The position numbers and the translations under genes are program-made. The notes beneath the pieces are model-generated. The model was given only the letters and a program-made list of their open reading frames with translations, had not been told where the DNA came from and searched no databases. A DNA stretch of 64,000 bases from an uncultured Ruminococcus sp. (GTDB lineage: Bacteria; Bacillota; Clostridia; Oscillospirales; Ruminococcaceae), in NCBI GenBank assembly GCA_934435205.1, contig CAKSAK010000001.1, positions 434,001 through 498,000 of the forward strand, read 5' to 3'. Of this stretch, positions 43,139 to 52,515 are shown piece by piece. Numbering within the stretch: position 1 is the stretch's first letter; each line of letters opens with the position of its first letter.

Positions 43139-44068
43139 ATGAAGAGAAAAAGCATAAGCTATGCCAAGTGGGGATATATTTTTCTTATCCCATTCTTTGT
43201 AGTTTACATCATCTTCTCACTATATCCTCTGTTCCAGACTTTCTATTACAGCTTTACTGACTATGTTAAGGATCAGGGCTCTATCGGCGGCGGTTGGACA
43301 AGACAGGCTGTCGAAGTAACACCGACATTCTGCGGTTTCGATAACTATTCAACGATCTTCACATCAGGAAGTGATCTGCTTCAGTCATTCTGGAATACGA
43401 TCATTATGTGGATCGTAGGATTTATCCCACAGATCGTTATCTCTCTTATCCTTGCAGTATGGTTCACTGACCTTCGTCTTAAGATAAAGGCTCAGGGATT
43501 CTTCAAGGCTGTTATCTATCTTCCAAACGTAATCATGGCATCTGCTTTTGCATTTCTGTTCTACAGCTTGTTCAGCAGAGGCGGCGCTATCTATGATATT
43601 ATCAAGGTACCACTCCTTGAAAGCGTTTGGGGATCAAGAGGTGTAGTTGGACTCATCAACTTCATACTTTGGTATGGTAATACAACGATTCTTCTTATGG
43701 CTGCTATCATGGGTGTTGATACATCACTCTATGAGTCAGCACAGATCGACGGTGCAACTTCCAGCCAGACATTCTGGAAGATCACAATTCCGCTCATCAA
43801 GCCTATCATGTCATATGTTCTCGTAACATCACTCATCGGTGGACTTCAGATGTACGATGTACCTGCCCTCCTCACAAAGGATATGGGTAACCCTAATGGA
43901 AAACTTAAGACCGTCGTAATGATAATCCAGGCAAATAAGCAGGGTGACATCGGTAAGGCGTCTGCACTCTGCGTAATAATCTTTATCGTTTCCGCTGTTA
44001 TCGGACTTGCACTTATGTTTGCATCTGCTGACCATGACGGAAAGAAGAAAAAGAAGAAAAGGGGGTAA
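43139..44068 (+). CDS. Sugar ABC transporter permease (MalF/MsmF-like)
   Basis: 309 residues, six membrane helices. The cytoplasmic EAA loop, reading YESAQIDGATSSQTFWKITIPLIKP, contacts the ATPase. A Lys-rich cytoplasmic tail ends the protein. It pairs with the following permease. Confidence 0.9.
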   Translation: MKRKSISYAKWGYIFLIPFFVVYIIFSLYPLFQTFYYSFTDYVKDQGSIGGGWTRQAVEVTPTFCGFDNYSTIFTSGSDLLQSFWNTIIMWIVGFIPQIVISLILAVWFTDLRLKIKAQGFFKAVIYLPNVIMASAFAFLFYSLFSRGGAIYDIIKVPLLESVWGSRGVVGLINFILWYGNTTILLMAAIMGVDTSLYESAQIDGATSSQTFWKITIPLIKPIMSYVLVTSLIGGLQMYDVPALLTKDMGNPNGKLKTVVMIIQANKQGDIGKASALCVIIFIVSAVIGLALMFASADHDGKKKKKKRG

Positions 44069-44074
44069 GCTGAA

Positions 44075-44956
44075 ATGCCAAGAAGTACTGAAATAGTTGG
44101 TGAAAAGACAAATAGTACTGGTCTTATCATACATAGGATAATAGCTTATGTTGTCCTTGTTCTTTTGGTAGTTATTTCACTTTTCCCATTCTATCTTTTG
44201 ATAATCAACGCAACACGAGGCAGATCACAGGCAGGTATCAGATGGTATCCTGACCACTTCCTCGCAACAAACTTCAAGAACCTTTTCAGCGGTTCAACAG
44301 CCGTAGCATACGGAAGCGTATGGCGTTCACTGGCTAACTCACTGTTCATATCAGCTTGTGCTTCATTGCTCAGCGTATACTTCTCAGCACTGACAGCATA
44401 TGCAACACACGTTTACCAGTTCAAGCTGAGAAAGTTCGCAGATATGTTCATTCTCATCGTAATGATGGTCCCAACACAGGCTTCAGCTATCGGTTTCTAC
44501 CAGTTCATGAACAAGCTTGGCTGGACAGATACTTATATTCCGCTGATCGTTCCTGCAGTCGCAGCACCAGCTACATACTACTTCATGAAGCAGTATATGG
44601 CGTCTGCACTTCCGCTTGAGATCGTAGAAGCCGCCCGTATCGACGGCTGCGGAGAGTTCAAGACCTTCAACAAGATCGTTACTCCTATCCTCAAGCCTGC
44701 ATTCGCAGTTCAGATCATCTTTACATTCGTAACAAACTGGAACAACTACTTTATGCCAAGACTTATTCTTACATCAAAGAGTAAGTACACTATCCCGCTG
44801 GTACTCAACGCAATGCGTTATGCAGGACCACAGGAGAAGGACGTGGGAATGTTCAGCTTGTACATCGTACTTGCTATCCTCCCTGTAGTAATTGTTTACC
44901 TTTGTCTTTCAAAGTTCATCATTCGTGGTGTTGCTCTGGGAAGCGTAAAGGGTTAA
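44075..44956 (+). CDS. Sugar ABC transporter permease (MalG/MsmG-like)
   Basis: 293 residues, six membrane helices, EAA loop EIVEAARIDGCGEFKTF...IVTPILKPA near residue 190. No ATPase gene follows; a shared MsmK-type ATPase elsewhere must power the importer, which is common in Firmicutes. Starts six bases after the previous stop; a terminator follows. Confidence 0.9.
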   Translation: MPRSTEIVGEKTNSTGLIIHRIIAYVVLVLLVVISLFPFYLLIINATRGRSQAGIRWYPDHFLATNFKNLFSGSTAVAYGSVWRSLANSLFISACASLLSVYFSALTAYATHVYQFKLRKFADMFILIVMMVPTQASAIGFYQFMNKLGWTDTYIPLIVPAVAAPATYYFMKQYMASALPLEIVEAARIDGCGEFKTFNKIVTPILKPAFAVQIIFTFVTNWNNYFMPRLILTSKSKYTIPLVLNAMRYAGPQEKDVGMFSLYIVLAILPVVIVYLCLSKFIIRGVALGSVKG

Positions 44957-44968
44957 TACGAAGCTTCA

Positions 44969-45003
44969 AACAGCGTACAGTTTTTCTGTACGCTGTTTTT
45001 TTG
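44969..45003 (+). terminator. Terminator of the sugar importer operon
   Basis: Perfect 12-base stem AACAGCGTACAG/CTGTACGCTGTT with five-base loop and T7. Confidence 0.9.
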
Positions 45004-45029
45004 CTCTATTCAGTTCTTTCTTCTCTTTC

Positions 45030-45938
45030 CTATTCACATAAAAGCTTCGTTTGCATACCTTTGCTATTGACCGTTATCTCCATTCTGCTAACTCTTTTCC
45101 CATTGACCCCATATCCATTGCAGATTATTTTATCCGTGATATCCTCACCGCAATACCCCTCATATGTGATATGCTCCACCAAATACTCCCTCTCTGCAAA
45201 CTCTATCCTATCTTTAAGCCCCACATCTACATTATTGAGCCACTGCTTATCAAGACCATAATACTTCTCCCTCGTGATACCATGTGGTATAGTTTTACCG
45301 CTTGAATAGCTATATCCATACTTCCCGTCCACGTTTTTCATATATATCTTCGACAGCATCGACCTCGTATCAAGCTGTTTGCCGTATTCAATAATACGCT
45401 GAGTACCGATATTCACCGAAAGGATACTCAGCGACACATTGACCTGCCTGTCCCCTCTGATATATGCACGCCTGCCGTAAGCCTTGACCGCATATACGCC
45501 GATAGCCTCCCACAGTGTAGACTTCTCGTTGATGTTCACATAGTTCACAGTGTTAGTTCCACTCTCGTAGGTTATCTCGCTTGAGGGGCTGTAGCTCTTC
45601 ATGATATTCGTCAGGCTCACCTTAGACCACACCCCAGGCTCAGGCTCGTTCTGCCCCAGCATAAGTGTTATCCCTCGGCTTATAAGTTCAAGAACAATTT
45701 TCCCTCTTCTCACCCTTGTTCTGATGTAATCCGCAGGGCCATAGTGCATACGCCTGCTGCCTATATAAAGTGCCACACGCCTGATATTGTAAAGATTTAT
45801 GCTGTTATTCAGAACAACAGAAGCCCTAAGCTCACTGTATGGCGTGTAGCGGTCTTTCACAAGCTTTGCTGAAACAATGTTTCTGTAGTCCAGATTGCCA
45901 CTGCCAATATATTCAAACCTGATGTATATCTCCGCCAT
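45030..45938 (-). CDS. Phage-like protein, possible baseplate-hub/tail protein
   Basis: 302 residues. Beta-rich N-terminus (EIYIRFEYIGSGNL, ELRASVVLN) and central LTNIMKSYSP remind me of hub proteins of the XkdQ/gpD type, but this is weak. It overlaps the next upstream gene by one base and is the last gene of the phage cluster. No tape measure, tube or tail fibre follows. Confidence 0.5.
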   Translation of the reverse strand: MAEIYIRFEYIGSGNLDYRNIVSAKLVKDRYTPYSELRASVVLNNSINLYNIRRVALYIGSRRMHYGPADYIRTRVRRGKIVLELISRGITLMLGQNEPEPGVWSKVSLTNIMKSYSPSSEITYESGTNTVNYVNINEKSTLWEAIGVYAVKAYGRRAYIRGDRQVNVSLSILSVNIGTQRIIEYGKQLDTRSMLSKIYMKNVDGKYGYSYSSGKTIPHGITREKYYGLDKQWLNNVDVGLKDRIEFAEREYLVEHITYEGYCGEDITDKIICNGYGVNGKRVSRMEITVNSKGMQTKLLCE

Positions 45939-46282
45939 TATTTCGCACCCCTAAGCTTTATCATAAGGCTTCCGATTATCCTGTCAGGCTGAAAATCCAT
46001 TTCTATCTCTGAGAGTATGTATCCGCTGTATAAGACCCCGTCTGCCGTGAAATTGATCGCCTTTCCTCCGTTCTCGCTTAGAGCAGCCCAAGCGTAAGCC
46101 TTGTCCGCCGGAGCGATCCTGCCGCTGAACTGAAATATCTCCGCCGCCTTGCCTGAGATATTTCGCAAAATACCATTCACAGCCTTCGTTTCCTCCTGAA
46201 TGTAACCTCCGCTTCTCTTAACTCCGTCCATGTAAAATGAACGTGTGCCGATGTCAAGCTTTATCTTTCCCTTTTTACTCAC
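45938..46282 (-). CDS. Small phage-like structural protein
   Basis: 114 residues, basic N-terminus, beta-rich. Size and position (after the 140-residue connector, before the hub-like protein) suggest a tail or connector part. No family recognised. Confidence 0.55.
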   Translation of the reverse strand: MSKKGKIKLDIGTRSFYMDGVKRSGGYIQEETKAVNGILRNISGKAAEIFQFSGRIAPADKAYAWAALSENGGKAINFTADGVLYSGYILSEIEMDFQPDRIIGSLMIKLRGAK

Positions 46283-46697
46283 TTATATCCTCCTCACTGC
46301 AAATTCCGATACTAAGCTCTGCCTGCCTTTCGAGCCTGTGAAGGGGCAATGTCTGAACTGCGCTTCCAAGCTTTGCGCTCTTTACATTCAGAACCTCGCT
46401 TTTTGCAAGCTCCGCCATAACGCTTTCACACTTTCCCTGAAGCTCCTCCATGTCATCGTATTTTCCTGCCTTGCCCATGAGCCGCAGGTCGATATGACAT
46501 ATATACTCAGTGTAAAGCTTTTTGCCGCCCTGCCCAATGACTTCATCGACCACATCAAAGCCTTTAAGCCCATAGAAGCCAATTGCTTCCCCACTGTGCA
46601 ATAGACTGTCAGCCGATGTGTATTCACCCATTGCAGTAAAGCCTGCTCCGTCAAGTATCTTTTTTATCTCTGCCGCCATTTCTGTCCAGACTGTCAT
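46275..46697 (-). CDS. Phage-like tail-terminator/minor protein
   Basis: 140 residues: helix MAAEIKKILDGAGF then alternating strands, as in tail-terminator (gpU/HK97 gp10-like) proteins that cap the neck. Overlaps the next gene by eight bases. Assignment by order and size only. Confidence 0.5.
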   Translation of the reverse strand: MTVWTEMAAEIKKILDGAGFTAMGEYTSADSLLHSGEAIGFYGLKGFDVVDEVIGQGGKKLYTEYICHIDLRLMGKAGKYDDMEELQGKCESVMAELAKSEVLNVKSAKLGSAVQTLPLHRLERQAELSIGICSEEDISE

Positions 46698-46712
46698 GGC
46701 TCGTCCTCCTTC

Positions 46713-47093
46713 CTAATATGTGATAACGGCATTGAACACAAAGCCGTCCTTTGAGAAAAATCTTTCCGCCCTTGAAACTGCGCTGTCACGAAGCTCTCTT
46801 GCCGCCTTTATCCTGCCCTCTTCATCGAAAGCCTCCACCGCCTTGCCCTGTGCCGTAAACATGACCTTGTATTCAGCGGCTTTCAGACAAACAAATCTGT
46901 AAAAGACCTCCGCTGCCGCCGCAAATTCGCATATAGCCGTCCCGCCCTCAGCGACCATTCGCTCCTGGTCAACAGCCTTATCCATTTCGTCAGCACACAC
47001 TGTTATAAGCCCTGCATACACCTCAGCCGACGTGCTGTCAAGTCCGCTTAGCTCCATGAAATCGCTCTTTACATTGTCTTTGCTTATTGCCAT
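46713..47093 (-). CDS. Phage-like head-tail connector protein
   Basis: 126 residues, nearly all helical and acidic, directly downstream of the capsid gene, where gp6-type adaptor proteins are encoded. Ribosome site AAAGGAG before ATG. Confidence 0.55.
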   Translation of the reverse strand: MAISKDNVKSDFMELSGLDSTSAEVYAGLITVCADEMDKAVDQERMVAEGGTAICEFAAAAEVFYRFVCLKAAEYKVMFTAQGKAVEAFDEEGRIKAARELRDSAVSRAERFFSKDGFVFNAVITY

Positions 47094-47154
47094 TTTCCTG
47101 CTCCTTTCAAAAAAAATACCCGCCCACCGTCCCTTTTTTCATTATCCTCTCAGC

Positions 47155-48129
47155 TTACTTTGTAGTTTTCAGCGTCTTTACAGCACCGCTCGTAAGTACA
47201 GAGAAACCTGCAAGCACTGAGCAAACGATCTCGTTGCACTGATTAGTAATAAGCTTATCGTAGTCCACGATAACATCTCCTCCAAGCACCATTTCAACAG
47301 CACTGCTCTGGTCGATGCCCACCGCAATACCTCCTGTGAGCTGAGGGCATTTTACAAGCGTTACACCGTATGGCGTCTGAACTGTGCCGCCTGCCATATA
47401 GTCGCCAATGCAGTATTTCATCTCGTCCATAGCAAGGATCTTAGCCATAACATCAGGAGTACAGATCATGGTCGTCATGTTGAACTCGCCCATGGAAGCC
47501 CAAAAAGCCGCCAGATCAGCGTAAGTAAGCTCAGTGCCAATAAGTGTCTGAGCTGTAATACCTCTTGTTATCTCAGTCATAGCAAGGCTGTTCACATCTC
47601 TGCTTATAGTCGCTCCAAGGTTTCTCAGCACCACGCCAAAAGCCTCAAGCTTCTGCTTTCTTACAGACTCAAAAGAACAGTTAAGACGTCTTGCAAACTT
47701 TGTGAGAGTCTTACTGGAGGTGCTAAGTCTGACAGTTGTGATAGGCACATTTCCACCCTCTGACACAACATCAGTTGAACCCGACTTTGAAATGTTCAGA
47801 CCTCTGAAATCCACTCCGTCAGTGTATGAAACAGCCGCCGCTACCTTGCCCATGATAGAAGCCTCGTCCATGCCCTGCTTGACAGTACGTCTTATGTACT
47901 CAGGGAAAAGCACTGCCGACTCAGTGGAAACGAAGAATTTCTCCACCCTGTCAGAATTTGCACCCTTTACCTTGATGTCAAAACGCTTGAGCTGTCTTTC
48001 AAAAGCGTCAAGACCTTTAAGCTCGGTGTTCTCATAGTTAGCGTCAGGATCAAGCTCAGCCAGCGCCTGTGTGAATGTCTTGCCTGTGATAGAATAAAGT
48101 CCCTTTTCAAGTTTGATAGTATTGTACAT
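47155..48129 (-). CDS. Phage major capsid protein-like
   Basis: 325 residues. The middle and end have the pattern of HK97-fold or encapsulating shell proteins: a helix-rich N-terminal arm, GMDEASIMGKV, repeated beta segments and C-terminal VDYDKLITNQCNEIVCSV. Follows the protease gene as in HK97-type modules. ATG 48129 (MYNTIK) is behind GGAG; seven upstream codons are discounted. Confidence 0.7.
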   Translation of the reverse strand: MYNTIKLEKGLYSITGKTFTQALAELDPDANYENTELKGLDAFERQLKRFDIKVKGANSDRVEKFFVSTESAVLFPEYIRRTVKQGMDEASIMGKVAAAVSYTDGVDFRGLNISKSGSTDVVSEGGNVPITTVRLSTSSKTLTKFARRLNCSFESVRKQKLEAFGVVLRNLGATISRDVNSLAMTEITRGITAQTLIGTELTYADLAAFWASMGEFNMTTMICTPDVMAKILAMDEMKYCIGDYMAGGTVQTPYGVTLVKCPQLTGGIAVGIDQSSAVEMVLGGDVIVDYDKLITNQCNEIVCSVLAGFSVLTSGAVKTLKTTK

Positions 48130-48224
48130 ATTATTTTCTCCTTTTTGCATTTTAGATTTGTCCGTTTTTTTGTACTTTTCGTGTATTGTATAGTATACTC
48201 AGCCTGTGTATGACCCTCTCTGTC

Positions 48225-48250
48225 ACGGGCGGCCCAAGGTCGCCCCTACG
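48225..48250. repeat. GC-rich interspersed palindromic repeat unit
   Basis: ACGGGCGGCCCAAGG then TCGCCCCTACG, a self-complementary unit closely resembling 54381-54407 and 61025-61050. It sits in the 226-base gap between capsid and protease genes, which otherwise holds nothing clear. Confidence 0.6.
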
Positions 48251-48355
48251 AATGTTCACGCATTTTCGTTGGTTTTCAGGTGAGCAGTATAGTCACATTC
48301 TCGGCATTTAAGCCCCTATCTCCACATTGTCATCGCCCCCTTTCACCTCTGCCCC

Positions 48356-49192
48356 TTACATCTTGTAATCCCCCGTGATAAAGCTCTCCCTTTCGGCTTT
48401 GTAGACCTCCTCGTTCTCAGCCGCCTGCTTTTCAAGCCTGCCACGGAAGTCGATAAGCTCCGTCACTGTCATAAGCTCCGCCAGCTCTTTCACACGCTTT
48501 GCGCTCATAAAAGGCTTGCAGAAATAGCTGAGCCTTAAAACATCCTTTTCAAAGGCTTCCCTCGCAAGGGCAAGCTCATGGCTCTTGTCTGTGCTTTCCT
48601 GCTTCTCCCTCAGTGCGAAACGCTTCGTTACCCCTGCGTTCACCTGCGCAGGCACAGCCACGAATGACCACTCGTAAGCGTCAAGCGGCTCGTCAAGAAT
48701 GTGATAACACAGCTTACCGCCGTATTCTTCGCCCTTTTCATGGTCACAGCCGCCCTTGTACATATCCGCTCCGCATACAGAGCAAAGCTTCTTTCCCATG
48801 GTGCAGCTCACAGAAACTTCTTTCTTTATTCCGCCTTGGATCTCACTTATAAGGTCACCGTTAGAAGCAGTTCGCACCATGTAAGCCTTTGCCATAAGCC
48901 TGCGGTAGACCTCTCCGTCTGCCGTAGTTTTCTCAGGCAGCGTTTCCACCCAAGTGTCGAATATTCTGGCAGACTGCTTTGAGCTTTTAGGGTCATGATC
49001 GAAAATACCCGTTCTGCCCTTAAAAAGCTCCGCAAGCTTCTCCAAAGCGCCTGATGAAAACTTTTCACCATCTCTGTCAATGTCATTGTCACAAAGCGCC
49101 ACCCTGAACACAAACACCTTGTCCTCTGTGAGCGGATCTCTCGCATAGCCGTTTATCTTTTCAAGCTCCTCGCCTGATACTGTTTCGCTCAT
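48356..49192 (-). CDS. Phage prohead protease-like protein with a Cys cluster
   Basis: 278 residues. The first ~190 resemble HK97-type prohead proteases or serine-protease homologues: VFRVALCDNDIDRDGE, GRTGIFDHD and YEWSFVAVPAQVNAGV near the expected Ser region. A four-Cys cluster (LCSVCGADMYKGGCDHE) may bind zinc, unusual for the family. It overlaps the portal stop by four bases (ATGA). Confidence 0.65.
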   Translation of the reverse strand: MSETVSGEELEKINGYARDPLTEDKVFVFRVALCDNDIDRDGEKFSSGALEKLAELFKGRTGIFDHDPKSSKQSARIFDTWVETLPEKTTADGEVYRRLMAKAYMVRTASNGDLISEIQGGIKKEVSVSCTMGKKLCSVCGADMYKGGCDHEKGEEYGGKLCYHILDEPLDAYEWSFVAVPAQVNAGVTKRFALREKQESTDKSHELALAREAFEKDVLRLSYFCKPFMSAKRVKELAELMTVTELIDFRGRLEKQAAENEEVYKAERESFITGDYKM

Positions 49193-50355
49193 TGCATTTC
49201 CTCCTTTTTTCTCTCGTTCTCTATCCTTTCGTTTTCAAGCTCCGCCGCCTTAGCCTGCGCATTGTAAAGCCTTGACTTCGCCAACGCTTCCTCGTCCTGA
49301 AGATTTATGTTGTCCCACTCTATCTCAACCCCGCAGGCATATCCGCTAAGCCTTAAAAACACCTCGCATATCTCTCTGAGTATAGGTTCAAGCAGTCTGC
49401 GGTAATATTCAAGCTCGCTTGTGAGGATATCTGATTGCTGTGCAGACATTCGCTCGGTGGTTGACCAGTTCAGACCAAGCAAAAACGGTGGTATTGAAAG
49501 CTTTGCCACAAGCTGTTCCATAAGCTGTCGCACAGGTATCTCCGTGTCTATCATCTGATTGTCAGCGCCAATGACCTTGATATCAACGTCGCCCACAGCC
49601 ACAAAGTCCTGCACAGAGCCGTTCTTTGAGGCCCTCATGCCCCTGCTCCATTCCTCGGCTATCTGTTGCGCTCGTTCCTTGGCTCTCGCCCTGTCGCTCT
49701 CCCCCTCGGGGTGATAAGTCACTGCATAGCGCACATTTCCTACCCTGTCGAAGTTCTGCCCCATGCACTCGTAAATTCGCATAAGAATCTCGCTGAGCGC
49801 AGGCAATCCACGGAGTATGGACACCCCGTCAGGGTGCTTAGGACTAGGGTTCAAAGCCGTGTAAAGCAGTTTTTCTGGGCTTCTTACCGGTATCTCCTCG
49901 CCGCTTCCCATGTAAAAAATACGTTTTTCAAGAGTGTTCCTGCCCTCACGCACTCTGTATAAAGTTGGGTCGCCAACATATATCCCCTTTACCTTTCCTG
50001 TTCTGTAGTCTGCATATATCCTGCCTATGGCCTTGCCGTATGTAAGCAGTGAGTCGAGGTACATATCCGCAAAAGTGTAAATGGACTTTCCCGACACCCC
50101 CACGGAAACCTCTCTGCAAAACCTGTCAAGCTCCGCCTGCGCCCTCTCGTCACAAGCCGTGACCTTGAAGCCCCCTGTGAGCCTTATTATCTTGCCGAAG
50201 CAAGCGTCGATAACAGGAACGTTCGCCCTGAGTGCGTCATAAAGCTCCTGCTGAAAAGCCCCCTCAGGCGCAAGCCTGTAATGAAACCCCGACTCTCTGT
50301 CAGAGCCTGCCGTGTTCGGCACAAATTCACGGACCTTCTTTCTGAAAATACTCAT
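49189..50355 (-). CDS. Phage portal protein
   Basis: 388 residues, short for a portal but with the usual order: N-terminal basic stretch, wing region, long helices around residues 215-260 and C-terminal crown rich in Glu/Lys. It forms the dodecameric vertex through which DNA enters. ATG 50355 behind AAGGAG is preferred to the first in-frame start. Lies between TerL and protease. Confidence 0.75.
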   Translation of the reverse strand: MSIFRKKVREFVPNTAGSDRESGFHYRLAPEGAFQQELYDALRANVPVIDACFGKIIRLTGGFKVTACDERAQAELDRFCREVSVGVSGKSIYTFADMYLDSLLTYGKAIGRIYADYRTGKVKGIYVGDPTLYRVREGRNTLEKRIFYMGSGEEIPVRSPEKLLYTALNPSPKHPDGVSILRGLPALSEILMRIYECMGQNFDRVGNVRYAVTYHPEGESDRARAKERAQQIAEEWSRGMRASKNGSVQDFVAVGDVDIKVIGADNQMIDTEIPVRQLMEQLVAKLSIPPFLLGLNWSTTERMSAQQSDILTSELEYYRRLLEPILREICEVFLRLSGYACGVEIEWDNINLQDEEALAKSRLYNAQAKAAELENERIENERKKEEMQ

Positions 50356-50389
50356 TTTCTCTCCTTTCTTTCTGTACGCTTTTTTTGTA

Positions 50390-51634
50390 CTAATGCTCAA
50401 CTGTCAGCACAAAAAAGCCGTCCTTTTCACGCCCCAGACATTCTGCCGCAAAATATCTCATATCGTCCATGGCGTGATCGTTCTCTTTTACAGGTGCGTC
50501 CTTTCCTGCCTTTTCATCCCAGCGGTAAAGATTTATCTCACGAAGCGTATCCCGACACCTGCGGTTTATCCTTATCCTGCCGTCCTTTATGCAGTCCGAC
50601 ACAAGCCTGATACCCGAAACAACGTCGTTCTTTGCAGGCACTACAGTGAATTTTCCGTGTCTGCGTATGCACTGTATGAACGAAGCCGCCGAGGGGTCGC
50701 AAATGACCTTTTCGATGCAAAGCCCGTCGGCAAGCTCTTCAAGCCCCTTGTAATGCTCCTCGTCAGTTTTCTGCATACCCTCACGGCGTGAATCGTAGTA
50801 ATACTCCCTGAGCCTGTACCATACTCCGCCACTCTCGCCCCAAAGCCCGAAGCTTGAAGGATTTACAGTGCCGTAATCACAGCTTATAACATACCGCTCG
50901 CACTGTATATCCCCCTCAAAGACGTTTTTCTCCTCGTCGAACATAGGGTAAACAAGCCCCTCCGCCGCCGTCCATTTGCCAAGGACAAAACGCTCGTAAA
51001 ACGTCCCCGTGTATATTCTGTGATAACGTTCTATAACCGCCCTGTCAAGGGTCGGATTGTCCTCCAGCACAAAATGCCTGTAGATAAGCCGCTTTTCCTC
51101 CGCCTTGTCTATCCACTCTTTCTTGAACCAGTGGTAAGGATTATCAGGATTGCAGTTGAACCACAGCTTGCTCCCCGCCACCGAACACCTTGCCACCGCC
51201 TGCTCGATAAAGCTTCTGGGCATAAGTGCCGCCTCGTCAAGAAGCACCCCCGCAAGGGTCACGCCCTGGATAAGAGAGGGCGAGCCTTCGTCCCTGCCGC
51301 CAAAGTAGTAAAACCTGTTTTTCCTGCCGCAGAAACCAACGTCCATGTAGTTTTTTGACGTGACCTCCACCGCAGTCATTCCCATGGCTTTCATGTACTC
51401 CCTGAGTGCAGGCAGGATATTCCTTTTCAGCGACACGATAGTTTTTGAGCATAGCCCGAAAATGCACTCGTCAAAATTAGTCATTGCCCATGTCATAAAA
51501 GACGCCGACAAACAAAAGGTCTTGCCCGATCTGACCGCACCGTCACAGATTATCCCATCGTAATCACTAAGATCCCGTGCCGTCCACCATCTGAAAACAA
51601 ACCTCTGATTTTCCGACAGCCTTGTTATTTTCAC
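50390..51634 (-). CDS. terL: Phage terminase large subunit
   Basis: 414 residues. Walker A variant AVRSGKT near residue 34, Walker B VLLDEA, followed by an RNase-H-type nuclease domain beginning ISCDYGT with further acidic residues (CDPSA, DDMRY). Packages DNA into the head. Short but apparently complete. Starts four bases inside the TerS end. Confidence 0.85.
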   Translation of the reverse strand: MKITRLSENQRFVFRWWTARDLSDYDGIICDGAVRSGKTFCLSASFMTWAMTNFDECIFGLCSKTIVSLKRNILPALREYMKAMGMTAVEVTSKNYMDVGFCGRKNRFYYFGGRDEGSPSLIQGVTLAGVLLDEAALMPRSFIEQAVARCSVAGSKLWFNCNPDNPYHWFKKEWIDKAEEKRLIYRHFVLEDNPTLDRAVIERYHRIYTGTFYERFVLGKWTAAEGLVYPMFDEEKNVFEGDIQCERYVISCDYGTVNPSSFGLWGESGGVWYRLREYYYDSRREGMQKTDEEHYKGLEELADGLCIEKVICDPSAASFIQCIRRHGKFTVVPAKNDVVSGIRLVSDCIKDGRIRINRRCRDTLREINLYRWDEKAGKDAPVKENDHAMDDMRYFAAECLGREKDGFFVLTVEH

Positions 51635-52095
51635 AAGCTATCACCGTCCCTGCCGTAAATGCTCTCGATAAGACGCTTTGACTCACCGCCGCCGTCAAGC
51701 TGGGGCGCAAGCTCCCCGAGCTTTTCCAAGGCTTTCTGCCTGTCAAAGAACTTGATCTCCAAAACGTTTTTTCCGCTGATCTTTATCTCGCTCACGTTGA
51801 AAAGGTCCATGCCCATGATGTCCCTTGCCGTCATGTTCTCAGCGTCAAAAACAAGCTTTACTGCGTCATTCACCGCCCCGAAAGCTATCCTGTTAAGCCC
51901 TCGCTTCACATAAGAAAGGGTGTCGCTGTCAGCCTCCTCAAGCTTTTTAAGCTCCGCCTCCGTTTCTGCCGAGTGCAGAAGCTCAAGCCCTCTGTCCTCA
52001 GCCTCCTCCGCCCTTGCACCGGTGTGCAAAGCCGCTTCACGAAGATTTCTCAGATAGAAGAAAAATCTCGCAAATCTTTTCTGTTCGCCTGCCAT
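51631..52095 (-). CDS. Phage terminase small subunit-like
   Basis: 154 residues with a basic helical start (RFARFFFYLRNLREAALHTG, a possible DNA-binding region) and acidic coiled-coil-like middle. Assigned mainly from its position before TerL. GGAGGAACGAT-ATG gives a clear start. First gene of the cluster. Confidence 0.65.
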   Translation of the reverse strand: MAGEQKRFARFFFYLRNLREAALHTGARAEEAEDRGLELLHSAETEAELKKLEEADSDTLSYVKRGLNRIAFGAVNDAVKLVFDAENMTARDIMGMDLFNVSEIKISGKNVLEIKFFDRQKALEKLGELAPQLDGGGESKRLIESIYGRDGDSL

Positions 52096-52440
52096 ATCGT
52101 TCCTCCTTGATTAAGATATTGTCGAAAGATGTACCGCCGTATCTTAACGGCTCTCGAAAAACATCTCTCACTTATCCCGAAAAATGCCCCTTTTGTTGCA
52201 TAAAAAATGCAACAATTGCAGAAATGTTGCCAAATTAAATCATTTATCATTTGTTTGCATAAATCGTCCTGCCCAAAACTGTGTAAAAGCCACATACTTT
52301 CATGAACAGAAAAACTTTTGGTAAAAAGAAATACTTAGATTTTTCGTGCCGTTTCATACCCTCACTGCACCTTATTTTCAGAAAAATATGTAAGCCATGC
52401 GAAACTTTCAATATACCTTATGAAAAAAAGTATATATTAC

Positions 52441-52468
52441 TTGACAAAAGCCGAAAAAATAGTACAAT
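52441..52468 (+). promoter_or_regulatory. Promoter of the hydrogenase gene
   Basis: Consensus TTGACA (52441-52446), 16 bases, TACAAT (52463-52468). The stretch 52096-52440 has no gene. Confidence 0.75.
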
Positions 52469-52515
52469 AGTAAGTGTATGACACAAATTTGAAGAACAAC
52501 GCAGGAGGTAAAAAT

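Noticed and set aside
45030..52095. Complete prophage
   Set aside because: No integrase, repressor, replication, tape-measure or lysis gene. The nearby recombinase at 16.6 kb belongs to the hsdS system.
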